A program made the translations under genes and the position numbers. A model generated the notes under the pieces. It did not search any database. It was not told the origin of the DNA and saw only the letters and a program-made list of their open reading frames with translations. A DNA stretch of 64,000 nt, from assembly GCA_049115695.1 (NCBI GenBank), contig JAGDZR010000011.1, positions 310,001 to 374,000 of the forward strand. Reading direction: 5' to 3'. The stretch is from JAGDZR01 sp049115695 (lineage in GTDB: Bacteria; Bacteroidota; Bacteroidia; Cytophagales; Cyclobacteriaceae). Positions 50,799 through 59,029 of this stretch are shown piece by piece. Every line of letters starts with the position of its first letter. Position 1 is the first letter of the stretch.

Positions 50799-52391
50799 AT
50801 GAAAACATTCACCATCTCTTCCGTCTTTGTTGTACTTAGCCTTTTATCATTTCAGGTATGTTCACAGCAAAAAACTGCCTTTTTAACGGATCTATTAACT
50901 GAGGCAATTCATAGCGAACAGGATACGGTTCGATTTACTAATCTGAAAATTTCTGTTGAAAACCTTTCTGACGGACAAACTCCTTTCTCATATATTGATG
51001 AAATGTTTCCTGGATTGTCTAAGGATTCAGGTAAAATTTTGCTACCACGGCTTGAGTTCATCGAGGTTTCGGGCAGACTTGAACTTCACAATTTCAGCTT
51101 TCCTAAAGGTCTAAAGATTGGAGATAATACAAGTTCAAATCCATATCGGGTCACTGAAAAGCTATCCTTACACTTTGATGGATGTGATTTCAACGGTTTG
51201 CAGGTCAACGTTGGTATTGTCGGAGGTATACACATCCTCTCAGGAAATAAATATGATGGTTCAATTGACTTAAAATTTAAAGACAGTGAACGCATCATCA
51301 TGGTCTCAGGCAAGTTCAACATTGAGAAGCTGACCATCCTTTTGCAGAATTGTAATACGGTTCATTACAGTATGAACAAGGTTTATGCTGCGAACTCATC
51401 TAATTCTGAAATTCGTAAAGACATTCAGAACGAAAGAGTAGCATTTCTTCATCTTGATGATGTCAAAGAAGTGATAATGTGGGACAATGAGTTTAACACT
51501 CTATTAGATATCAGTGGATTTCCTTCAGGAAGAAATGCCAGTTTATTGGACATTCAAAGGAATATTTTCGAGTATAACATTGGCTTTAGCGTTTTAAATG
51601 TTGCGGATCAATTCATTTTTCTCAACAACACCTTGAAGGAGAATATCAGCTTTTCTCAGTTTGTTTTCCCAGAGCTTTATGTGAAAACGGACTGGGAACA
51701 GTTGCGTGGTAATAAGGTTTATGTAAAGGTTTCACAATCTTTTGATGAAGGTCCAGACGGTTTTGCTTGTATTGCTTGTCTTCCCTATTACGGCCTTACA
51801 GATGAGGAGCTATCCAGATCCGATAGATTCAACGAATTAGTAGCTAATTATGCCAGTCTTCATAATATATTCAAATCAAAAGGAGACATCATGGGGGCAA
51901 ATGGTTCGTATGCTGAATTGCAGCAGTTATATACCCGTTTGTATAGGTACCATTGGCGAAATGTTGGAAGCATGAAAAATTGGTTTCGATGGCGACTCAA
52001 CCAGCTACTTGATTTCTATATGAGCTATGGCACTGACCCTGCCAAGGCACTCATTATTACATTTTATATCCTTCTGGCATTTGCCATTGTCTATTTCTTC
52101 TTCCCCTCTGAATGGGACATTTCTGTAAAACAGGACTGGCTGGTTGCAATTAGGAAGATGTTTAGTAGAGAAGAACAGACAACATTTCAATCAGTTGGTA
52201 AGCTGTTTTTCCTATTCGGACTAAATTTACTCAATGCATTCACGCTTAGTATCAACTCATTTGTCACACTTGGATTTGGTGCAATTCCTACCCGAGGTAT
52301 TTCACGATACTTGTGTGTTTTGCAAGGTTTTATTGGTTGGTTTCTTTTAAGTCTATTTACCGTTGCAATTATTAATCAGGTCATTTTCTAA
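50799..52391 (+). CDS. Secreted-domain protein with C-terminal potassium-channel-like pore
   Basis: A 530-residue protein. A signal peptide (FTISSVFVVLSLLSFQVCSQ) leads a 350-residue beta-rich domain that looks like a right-handed helix (VSGRLELHNFSFPKGLKIG, DGCDFNGLQVNVGIVGGI), then a helical ARRxY-like stretch (ANGSYAELQQLYTRLYRYHW) and a C-terminal membrane part with three helices and a pore loop (LSINSFVTLGFGAIPTRGIS) followed by a helix (FIGWFLLSLFTVAIINQ). TLGFG resembles the potassium filter TVGYG. A stretch like the helical one precedes the channel in pentapeptide-repeat channel proteins. It follows the PadR partner by 30 bases and overlaps the convergent M28 gene end by 11. Confidence 0.75.
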   Translation: MKTFTISSVFVVLSLLSFQVCSQQKTAFLTDLLTEAIHSEQDTVRFTNLKISVENLSDGQTPFSYIDEMFPGLSKDSGKILLPRLEFIEVSGRLELHNFSFPKGLKIGDNTSSNPYRVTEKLSLHFDGCDFNGLQVNVGIVGGIHILSGNKYDGSIDLKFKDSERIIMVSGKFNIEKLTILLQNCNTVHYSMNKVYAANSSNSEIRKDIQNERVAFLHLDDVKEVIMWDNEFNTLLDISGFPSGRNASLLDIQRNIFEYNIGFSVLNVADQFIFLNNTLKENISFSQFVFPELYVKTDWEQLRGNKVYVKVSQSFDEGPDGFACIACLPYYGLTDEELSRSDRFNELVANYASLHNIFKSKGDIMGANGSYAELQQLYTRLYRYHWRNVGSMKNWFRWRLNQLLDFYMSYGTDPAKALIITFYILLAFAIVYFFFPSEWDISVKQDWLVAIRKMFSREEQTTFQSVGKLFFLFGLNLLNAFTLSINSFVTLGFGAIPTRGISRYLCVLQGFIGWFLLSLFTVAIINQVIF

Positions 52392-54585
52392 CACCATTCA
52401 ACAGCTCGTTGAGCCCATCCAAATGCGCTCCAAAAGCTTCAAATGTTGAAGCCAGTACTTCGATCTGTTCTTCGACTTCCTGCCAATCCTCCTGTTCAAT
52501 TGCCTCTCGAACTGCGGGTAGGGTTTTTACGCCATATCCAGTATAAAACCCAGGTGCATAGATTTGATGCTTGTACCAGGATCGTCTGGGTAGACCAGCT
52601 TCACTGGTTAGTCTCTGCTCAGCAACCTGCAATAAACCATTAAGTGTCTCTTGAGTTTCGGCACTCAAGGCTGTTTTATCGACTTTCTGATAAGTCGCAA
52701 TTTTTTCATTCAATGCTGAAAGTGAATTTTGCACAGGTGAAAAGTTCACGAATGGAATATTATTCTTCAATTCAGGTTTTACCAATTTTTTGGTTGGATC
52801 TGCTGATAATTCAAATGCACTTTGATTAACCAGCAAATTATAGTTTTCACGTTCCTTTCTCATTTTATCAACCAACTCAATTACTTCTGTCAGGTATCCA
52901 TCCACGGTGATAAACCATTGACCAAAATCTAGCGGGATGACGTCCGCATTCGCCAATCTCAACGTCAGCCTGCCGGCCGTCCGGGCAAGTGCCCCACCGT
53001 ACGCAAATCCTGGATCCTTGAATCGTGTATAATGTGCGTATGTATCATAAATGGTATGATATTCTCCTCCTGCATTTTCTCCACCGTAACCCAAATTGAT
53101 CGATGCAATACCAGCATGTTGAATAAATGGAGTATAGTCAGATCCTGACCCGAGCGCATATAATTTCATGTTCCCATCTCCACCATTCACTCTGTCCAAT
53201 GCTGCCACACGCTCACCTACAGCAACACCCGTTTGTGGGTCCTCAACAGATGCGGCTACCTCCTTTACCAGTTGCTGCAAGGAGTGAGAGCCTCCGGCAC
53301 GCATGAATCCCCTGCCATTCCCATCGGTATTAATATAGGCCACCGCTTTTTCCTGAAGTTCTGCCTTGTAATCTTCTACCCACTCGGTAGAGCCAATCAG
53401 TCCAGGTTCTTCAGCATCCCAACCGCAGAACACCACCGTTCGCTTGGGTGCATTTCCTGCTTTCGCTAATTCACCAATTACTCTAGCCTCTTCCATCAAC
53501 GCCACCATGCCACTCACAGGATCTGCTGCGCCATGTACCCATGCATCATGATGATTGCCACGAATTACCCATTGATCCGGGTATTCACTGCCCTTCATTT
53601 TTGCAATCACATTGTGAGCTGGCTTGATTTGCCAATCAAACTCAAGTTGCAAATGAACTTTTGCCGGACCAGGGCCTATGTGATAAGTGATAGGTAATCC
53701 GCCTCTCCATGTTCTTGGGGCCACTGGCCCTTCTAATGCCGCCAATAAAGGTTGCGCATCTTCATATGAAATGGGTAAAACTGGTATTTTAGTGATAGTG
53801 GGCGCTTCATTCCGATCGAGGCGTTTTGCCTTCTTGGTAGCAGCATATCCAGGGGTGAGGACGTCTCCCGGATACAGCGGCATATCCATCACAGAACCTC
53901 GCTGCACACCTGTTTTGTTCTTGAAGGCCCCCTTCGGGTAAACATCGCCTCGTACATAGCCATCGTCCTGAGGATCTGAGTATATGATGCACCCAATCGC
54001 ACCCTTTTCTGCTGCCAGCTTAGGCTTAATTCCTCTCCAGCTGCCATAATATTTTGCTATGACAATCTTTCCTTCCACACTTATCCCAAGTCTTTCTAAC
54101 TCTTCATAATCAGCGGGTACACCATAGTTTACAAAAACGAGCTCCGCTTCTACATCTCCATCTCTTGAAAAAGCATTATAACTTGGCAAGAGTTCATCCC
54201 CCTGAGCGGTATATTCATCTCCAGTCACAGGAACTGCAGTCAACTTTGCTGTATATTTTTCTGGTGCAGTCATTTCCAAAAGCCGCAACTTGGGATAAGG
54301 AAACAAAACATGATAAGTTTCTATTTTGGCTTCATAGCCCCACTCCTTAAATTGTTCAACCATCCATTCCGCATTCTGCCTTCCAAAGTCCGTACCTACA
54401 TAGTGGGGTCGGGCAGACATGCGCTTTACGCCATCATCGATGTTTTGAGTAGATACCATTTCATCAAATCTGGCTTCCAACTGAAGCTGTTGCTCCGCTG
54501 AAGATGATGAAAAACCAAGTATCGATTGTGCTGATAGTGGCGCTATAAATGCAGCGCAAATGAGTATTAGAAGGATTCGTGCCAT
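52381..54585 (-). CDS. M28 family peptidase (glutamate carboxypeptidase II-like)
   Basis: A 734-residue exported zinc peptidase; start at 54585 gives signal peptide ARILLILICAAFIAPLSAQ. A PA domain sits at about residues 130-270, and the M28 catalytic core has metal ligands in VIRGNHHDAWVHGAADPVSG and VFCGWDAEEPGLIGSTEW, with later His in the GGEYHTIYDTYAHYTRFKD segment. A C-terminal transferrin-receptor-like dimerisation domain follows. It should remove C-terminal acidic residues or hydrolyse N-acetylaspartylglutamate-like peptides. Convergent with the channel-like gene; last 11 bases overlap. Confidence 0.92.
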   Translation of the reverse strand: MARILLILICAAFIAPLSAQSILGFSSSSAEQQLQLEARFDEMVSTQNIDDGVKRMSARPHYVGTDFGRQNAEWMVEQFKEWGYEAKIETYHVLFPYPKLRLLEMTAPEKYTAKLTAVPVTGDEYTAQGDELLPSYNAFSRDGDVEAELVFVNYGVPADYEELERLGISVEGKIVIAKYYGSWRGIKPKLAAEKGAIGCIIYSDPQDDGYVRGDVYPKGAFKNKTGVQRGSVMDMPLYPGDVLTPGYAATKKAKRLDRNEAPTITKIPVLPISYEDAQPLLAALEGPVAPRTWRGGLPITYHIGPGPAKVHLQLEFDWQIKPAHNVIAKMKGSEYPDQWVIRGNHHDAWVHGAADPVSGMVALMEEARVIGELAKAGNAPKRTVVFCGWDAEEPGLIGSTEWVEDYKAELQEKAVAYINTDGNGRGFMRAGGSHSLQQLVKEVAASVEDPQTGVAVGERVAALDRVNGGDGNMKLYALGSGSDYTPFIQHAGIASINLGYGGENAGGEYHTIYDTYAHYTRFKDPGFAYGGALARTAGRLTLRLANADVIPLDFGQWFITVDGYLTEVIELVDKMRKERENYNLLVNQSAFELSADPTKKLVKPELKNNIPFVNFSPVQNSLSALNEKIATYQKVDKTALSAETQETLNGLLQVAEQRLTSEAGLPRRSWYKHQIYAPGFYTGYGVKTLPAVREAIEQEDWQEVEEQIEVLASTFEAFGAHLDGLNELLNGVRK

Positions 54586-54731
54586 AATTCGGAATGTTAT
54601 GGAATGAAGATAAACATTTGCATCACTTGAATGTATGACTTTGTTGATGATCGGCAATGTCAGGGTATTAGTAGTGTTTTAGTTTGTGTTTACAACCATT
54701 ATCTTCGATAGAATTAACTAATCATATCCAG

Positions 54732-55073
54732 ATGGCAACTGACCCCTATTTATTAGATCGATTGCGACAAGCACTTAAGAATCGCAATGTTATTTGGCAG
54801 GAGAAAAAAATGTTTGGTGGTGACTGTTTTATGGTAGAAGACAAAATGTGCTTCGGTACTTTTCTAAATGGGTTGATGGTGCGTGTCGGTCATGATGCTG
54901 TAGATGAGTCTATCCAGCGATTGGGAGCGAGCCAAATGATGCAAAAAGAGCGCCCAATGAAAGGCTATTTATTTATCGAGCCTGAAGGATATGACACGGA
55001 TGAAGACCTTACCTATTGGGTGGATAAATGTCTTGCCTTTAATCCTTTGGCCAATGCAAGTAAGAAGAAATGA
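54732..55073 (+). CDS. TfoX N-terminal domain-like protein
   Basis: A 113-residue protein matching the TfoX N-terminal domain: KMFGGDCFMVEDKMCFGTFL, LMVRVGHDAVDESIQRLG, MKGYLFIEPEGYDTDEDLTY. In gamma-proteobacteria TfoX is a competence regulator; single-domain forms in Bacteroidota have no known function. The ATG at 54732 is chosen over an upstream frame start that lacks family sequence. Followed on the opposite strand by the desulfurase tail fossil. Confidence 0.8.
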   Translation: MATDPYLLDRLRQALKNRNVIWQEKKMFGGDCFMVEDKMCFGTFLNGLMVRVGHDAVDESIQRLGASQMMQKERPMKGYLFIEPEGYDTDEDLTYWVDKCLAFNPLANASKKK

Positions 55074-55163
55074 TCAGTTAATAATTCTACCCAGTGCTTC
55101 GATAATACGATCTACTTCTTCATGTGTATTGTACATGGCCACTGAGCGTCCAAATAGCATCAT
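55074..55163 (-). pseudogene. C-terminal fossil of a cysteine desulfurase/SufS-like gene
   Basis: On the minus strand the frame from 55163 to the TGA at 55074 reads FGRSVAMYNTHEEVDRII, then EALGRIIN and stop. This is the characteristic tail of SufS/class V aminotransferases (RASxAxYNTxEEVDxLVxAL). Upstream the frame is stopped after a few residues. So only the last thirty codons of a lost gene remain. It is 89 bases long, lies immediately after the TfoX-like gene and was apparently left behind by a deletion or rearrangement. Confidence 0.75.
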
Positions 55164-55204
55164 CAGAAATTATTATCTTTCCTTAGAATCAACCAAAGTT
55201 TACA

Positions 55205-55747
55205 ATGGACAAGGCATTAAAAACCATGATCGACAATATGCCTGAGAAGACAGGCAAGTCTCTTCAGGAATGGAAACAAGTATTGAAGAGCAAGGGGTTT
55301 GAAAAACACGGTGAAGCGGTGAAGTTCTTGAAGACCGAGCATGGCGTAACCCATGGCTTTGCCAATACAATCGTGACATTGTCAAAAGATCAGAATGATG
55401 AGCCGGAGGATTTGGTTCAAGCACAGTACAAGGGAAAAGAAGCACTGGTTCCGATTTACGAGTCACTGATCAATATGGTCCTGCAATTCGGTGATGATGT
55501 AACCATCACGCCCAAAAAAGGAAGTGTAAGTATTATTCGTAAAAGACAGTTTGCGCTGATCAAACCTGCAACAAAAACAAGGATTGATCTCGGACTCAAA
55601 CTACCAGGTGTGGCTACCAATGATAGACTTGGCGATTCTGGACCTTTTGGTTCCATGTGTACACATCGTGTGCAAATCTCTGATGTTGAGCAGATAAATA
55701 ATGAGCTCAAGGACTGGCTAAGGGAAGCCTACGATATGTCTAAATGA
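55205..55747 (+). CDS. DUF4287/DUF5655 protein
   Basis: A 180-residue protein with two family segments: the DUF4287 helical domain (PEKTGKSLQEWKQVLKSKGF, HGVTHGFANTIVTL) and a DUF5655 domain (YKGKEALVPIYESLINMVLQ, KGSVSIIRKRQFALIKPATK, TRIDLGLKLPG). These domains turn up in small cytoplasmic proteins and at the ends of nuclease genes; the function is unknown. A Bacteroidota-like -7 box may precede it. It lies next to the TfoX gene, another domain of unclear role. Confidence 0.8.
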   Translation: MDKALKTMIDNMPEKTGKSLQEWKQVLKSKGFEKHGEAVKFLKTEHGVTHGFANTIVTLSKDQNDEPEDLVQAQYKGKEALVPIYESLINMVLQFGDDVTITPKKGSVSIIRKRQFALIKPATKTRIDLGLKLPGVATNDRLGDSGPFGSMCTHRVQISDVEQINNELKDWLREAYDMSK

Positions 55748-55825
55748 GTACAAATTTCAGGATTAGAACAACACCTGCTATTCATCATAGTTTGTTATGG
55801 TTTCACAGGCTAATCTTGCAGCATC

Positions 55826-56461
55826 ATGACGCTTACATTTTACCCCAAAAGAGAAGAGGTCATCAATGTAGTCAGCCATTTACTGGGTGCATTGTTGAGT
55901 ATAGCCGGTTTATCGTTGCTGGTAATTTTTGCCAGTTTGTATGGTGATGCCTGGCATATTGTGAGCTTCAGCATTTTTGGGACGAGCATGCTCCTGCTGT
56001 ACCTCGCTTCCAGCTCATATCATGCGGCCAAGACCAGATCGTTGCGCCGAAAACTCAATATTCTTGACCATTCTGCCATATATCTTTTAATAGCTGGTAC
56101 TTACACTCCTTTTTGTCTTGTGACACTGAGAGGTCCTCTCGGCTGGTGGCTCTTTGGAATCACGTGGTTCATTGCCATTTCTGGGATGATTTTGAAAATA
56201 TTCTATACAGGACGGTTCGAAAAAATCTCGACCTGGAGCTATGTATTGCTGGGCTGGATTGTGGTGGGTGCAGGCAAAACAATCATTAATGCACTCGAAA
56301 CCAGTTCATTGGTATTTCTGATTATTGGCGGAGTTTGCTATACCCTTGGCGCGATATTATATGCCAATCATAGGCTACCCTACAACCACGCTATTTTTCA
56401 TGTCTTTGTACTGGCAGGATCGATTTGTCACTTTTTTGCAGTGCTGTTTTTGGTGGTTTAA
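55826..56461 (+). CDS. Hemolysin III / PAQR-family membrane protein
   Basis: A 211-residue seven-helix protein of the hemolysin III (YqfA-like) family. The signature residues are VSHLLGALLSIAGLS (His), SSSYHAAKTRSLRRKLNILD (SxxxH and HxxxxR zone), AGTYTPFCLVTLRGPLGW and C-terminal YNHAIFHVFVLAGSICHFFA (two His binding zinc). It is a putative ceramidase-like or lipid-binding membrane protein; the old hemolysin label is historical. Stands alone. Confidence 0.9.
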   Translation: MTLTFYPKREEVINVVSHLLGALLSIAGLSLLVIFASLYGDAWHIVSFSIFGTSMLLLYLASSSYHAAKTRSLRRKLNILDHSAIYLLIAGTYTPFCLVTLRGPLGWWLFGITWFIAISGMILKIFYTGRFEKISTWSYVLLGWIVVGAGKTIINALETSSLVFLIIGGVCYTLGAILYANHRLPYNHAIFHVFVLAGSICHFFAVLFLVV

Positions 56462-56611
56462 TCCCGGATATCAACTCTCTTCTTTCATAAGAGACACACA
56501 AGAACAAGGATAAAACAAAGTCTTCTTTCTCAAATAATCGCATTACTCCACAGGGTTTGGAGTAGAGTTCATAGCCATCAAATCCACAATTATTTAAATA
56601 AATGCTTGGAA

Positions 56612-56625
56612 ATGTAACCTTACAT
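56612..56625. promoter_or_regulatory. Palindrome before the second PadR module
   Basis: A perfect 14-base palindrome ATGTAA-CC-TTACAT, 100 bases upstream of the PadR start at 56725. A TTACAT word is also present upstream of the first PadR module (near 49952), together with GATATATA in both upstream regions. Could be an operator; weak on its own. Confidence 0.3.
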
Positions 56626-56724
56626 GTTCTACTTTCGTGATATATAAGAAACTTAAATATTCTATTTGTAGTAATATTCAATTAACTTAGTCCTTATGTT
56701 GAACACTTATTCAAAAAGCGCGCA

Positions 56725-57081
56725 ATGAAATCTAAAGAGTACATCAAAGGGACTATTAAGACAATCGTACTCAAGTTGCTTTCCGAGCAACCTAAAATGT
56801 ACGGTTATGAGATTAGTCAGCGAGCAAAGGAGCTTTCGGGCGGAGAGATTGAGCTGACTTACGGAGCACTTTATCCGATTTTATACAAATTGGAGAGTGA
56901 TGGCTCCCTGATCACAGAATCAGAGATAGTCGATGGGCGAGTACGCAAATACTATTCGCTTACCAAACAGGGCAATGCTACCGCAAAACAGAAAGTAGCT
57001 GAACTTGACAAATTTGTTGATGTCATCAAATCCATGATGGCACCTACACCAAAGGCAAGTTTAGAGTCATGGGCATTCTGA
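56725..57081 (+). CDS. PadR-family regulator (second module)
   Basis: A 118-residue winged-helix regulator paralogous to 49999-50346: KSKEYIKGTIKTIVLKLLSE, YGYEISQRAKELSGGEIELT, YGALYPILYKLESDGSL and VRKYYSLTKQGN. It overlaps its partner gene by 13 bases (57069-57081). It probably represses the two-gene operon and responds through the partner's helical domain. An additional C-terminal tail (VDVIKSMMAPTPKA) extends past the winged helix. Confidence 0.92.
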   Translation: MKSKEYIKGTIKTIVLKLLSEQPKMYGYEISQRAKELSGGEIELTYGALYPILYKLESDGSLITESEIVDGRVRKYYSLTKQGNATAKQKVAELDKFVDVIKSMMAPTPKASLESWAF

Positions 57082-58271
57082 GACATCAGGAAATCGATAC
57101 CATCGAACAATTCCTGGAGGCAGATGAGATGCAATATGACCCACTCAAGGTAGAATTGATCGACCATTTGATTTGTGATACGGAGCAACGCATGCATAAT
57201 GGAATGTCATTTCATGAAGCATGGCAAATTGTTAAAAACGAAATTCCAAATCATCATCTCAAACAAATCGAAACTGAAACCATGGAAATGATTCAAAAAA
57301 AACCAAGCCGATCATATTTATTGATATACGGCTCAATAGGACTCCTGTCACTAGGTGCCTTCTTTAAACTCATGCATCTCCCAGGCGCAGCAACACTTGT
57401 TGGACTATTCCTGCTGTACACGGTCCTGTTACTGGTATTTAGCTCTCTTCGCAGTGTTTATGTCAACAAAGGGGCTGTTGGAAACTCAAGCCTGGTGATC
57501 ATGGCATTAATGATGAGCACCTTTTTTGTGAGCATTACATTTAAAATTCTGCACCTGCCTGGAGCAGGTGTGTTGTTCGCCGTTTCCTCAATTGGAATCC
57601 CTATTGTGTTTATCGGCGCTGCAATTATGTTTTTCACCGGAAAATGGACCAGTCACCCTTTACTAGAATTCATCGACGTGCAGGAGAACAACATTGAAAG
57701 GATCATCCTGATCACAATCGGTTTAGGTTATTTACTGAATCTTGGCTCGTTAATGGGTAATGAAGGAACGCAAATAGGTACATTGTTCTTTATATTCTCC
57801 ATTATATGTACAGGAATATATTTGTTTGTAAACACCTGGAGCTATTACATTCTTAACGAATACCAAGAAAGCAAAACGTCCCTGCTGTTAGGATCTTCAG
57901 TTGCTTTGATATTGTTCTTTCTTCCACTTATGGGAACCGTAATCAGCATTGAGTTGCGAAACTTTATGGCATATGGCGCCTATTTGATCATGGCAATAAT
58001 TGTAGCAGTATACTACACAAAGCATGTAGAATCGACTAACAAATCGTCATTGATAGCCTTATGTCTTTTTTTCATCATTTATCCGATTATAAAATTGGGA
58101 GTCAATTTGAACTGGGTGCAAGGAGGGCTTGAGGAGCTAACCACTAATGCCTACTTCAATACGACATTCCTTTCTTTCCTCATTATTTTATTGGCGGTAT
58201 ATCGAAAGGAAAAAGTTTTCCGCCTGCTGCTCATCTTAACGATTGCTAATTTTATGATACCAAGTTTTTGA
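57069..58271 (+). CDS. PadR partner with GldL-like membrane repeats
   Basis: A 400-residue protein. Residues 1-80 form the same helical domain as the smaller partner at 50343 (VELIDHLICDTEQRM, FHEAWQIVKNEIP). About ten membrane helices follow. Twice a helix end carries GAFFKLMHLPGAATL or FKILHLPGAGVL; the FKxxHxPGAG motif is the characteristic motif of the membrane part of GldL, the gliding motor subunit. It is not GldL itself (no coiled-coil tail), so I call it GldL-like. Coupled to its PadR by overlap; a strong terminator follows at 58303. Confidence 0.78.
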   Translation: MGILRHQEIDTIEQFLEADEMQYDPLKVELIDHLICDTEQRMHNGMSFHEAWQIVKNEIPNHHLKQIETETMEMIQKKPSRSYLLIYGSIGLLSLGAFFKLMHLPGAATLVGLFLLYTVLLLVFSSLRSVYVNKGAVGNSSLVIMALMMSTFFVSITFKILHLPGAGVLFAVSSIGIPIVFIGAAIMFFTGKWTSHPLLEFIDVQENNIERIILITIGLGYLLNLGSLMGNEGTQIGTLFFIFSIICTGIYLFVNTWSYYILNEYQESKTSLLLGSSVALILFFLPLMGTVISIELRNFMAYGAYLIMAIIVAVYYTKHVESTNKSSLIALCLFFIIYPIIKLGVNLNWVQGGLEELTTNAYFNTTFLSFLIILLAVYRKEKVFRLLLILTIANFMIPSF

Positions 58272-58302
58272 TTTTTTAAAGACATCTAAGGGCCAAATGA
58301 AG

Positions 58303-58330
58303 GGCTGCTCAATATGAGCAGCCCTTTTTA
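58303..58330 (+). terminator. Intrinsic terminator after the second PadR module
   Basis: GGGCTGCTCA-ATA-TGAGCAGCCC is a perfect 10-bp hairpin (58303-58325) with a 3-base loop, followed by TTTTT. It lies 31 bases after the stop of the GldL-like gene and ends the PadR operon. Confidence 0.9.
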
Positions 58331-58402
58331 GTTTCAAATAACCCGTATACGCCATTGTTCACTAAAAGATTGATCAAACCAGCTAGAAACAGATAGGATT
58401 GC

Positions 58403-58410
58403 TAACTTTG
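58403..58410 (+). promoter_or_regulatory. Candidate -7 box upstream of MarR gene
   Basis: TAACTTTG is a perfect TAnnTTTG -7 element 22 bases upstream of the MarR start at 58433. No clear -33 TTTG is seen at the right spacing, so support is partial. Confidence 0.35.
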
Positions 58411-58432
58411 GTAGGAATCGTCCAACAGAAAT

Positions 58433-59029
58433 ATGTCTCAATCCGTCTTCAATACCTCAAGCCAACAAGATGACCTATTGAGTAAAATTGTCGTTGGATT
58501 TGAGCGGATAGCTGAATCCTTCAGGGTACTCTTATGGAATCACGCCAAAGAAGTTGGGTTGAGCCCTATTCAGATTCAAATTTTAATATTTATTAATTAC
58601 CATAGGGCAAGTATGTGTGGTGTTAGTCATTTGGCAAAGGAGTTTAACATGACCAAACCAACCATCAGTGATGCAGTAAAGGTGCTTGAGCAAAAAGGAC
58701 TCATTACAAAGGAAGACTCAGCATTTGACAGCAGAAGTCATGTTTTGGTACTTACCGAAGATGGAAAGTCAATGGTGAGCCAAACAGAGAGTTTTGCCAA
58801 TCCCATTAAAGCAGAATTGGAGAAACTGGGTAGCGATGATCTTTCCTCCATTTATACAGCCATGTCACAACTCATATTTGGGCTTAATCACAAAGGAATC
58901 CTTCAGGTGCAACGCACTTGTTATAATTGCAGACACTTTGGTGGCAATTACTGCAATTACCATGAGGTAGGTTTGAAAACAGGTGACATCCGATTGGATT
59001 GCCCGGAATTTGAAAATAGTCCTTATTGA
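58433..59029 (+). CDS. MarR-family regulator with C-terminal Cys cluster
   Basis: A 198-residue regulator. The winged-helix part (residues 25-150) has VSHLAKEFNMTKPTISDAVK as recognition helix and GLITKEDSAFDSRSHVLVL as wing. Unusually it has a C-terminal extension with C-X2-C-X7-C-X15-C (TCYNCRHFGGNYCNYHE, RLDCPEF), which could bind zinc or an iron-sulfur cluster and make it redox- or metal-sensitive. It overlaps the next gene by a single base (TGATG, 59027-59031), so it is coupled to the thioesterase. Confidence 0.88.
   Translation: MSQSVFNTSSQQDDLLSKIVVGFERIAESFRVLLWNHAKEVGLSPIQIQILIFINYHRASMCGVSHLAKEFNMTKPTISDAVKVLEQKGLITKEDSAFDSRSHVLVLTEDGKSMVSQTESFANPIKAELEKLGSDDLSSIYTAMSQLIFGLNHKGILQVQRTCYNCRHFGGNYCNYHEVGLKTGDIRLDCPEFENSPY

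Noticed and set aside
54666..54715. Possible TTTT-N19-TATCTTCG promoter before the TfoX-like gene
   Set aside because: The -7 box has one mismatch and the -33 box is poor; not strong enough to list.
56551..56580. Inverted repeat TACTCCA/TGGAGTA in the gap after hemolysin III gene
   Set aside because: Seven-base stem only and no T-tract; probably chance or a minor structure.
56391..56681. 96-codon minus-strand frame overlapping the end of the hemolysin III gene
   Set aside because: Overlaps a well-supported gene, has no family sequence, and composition looks like antisense translation.
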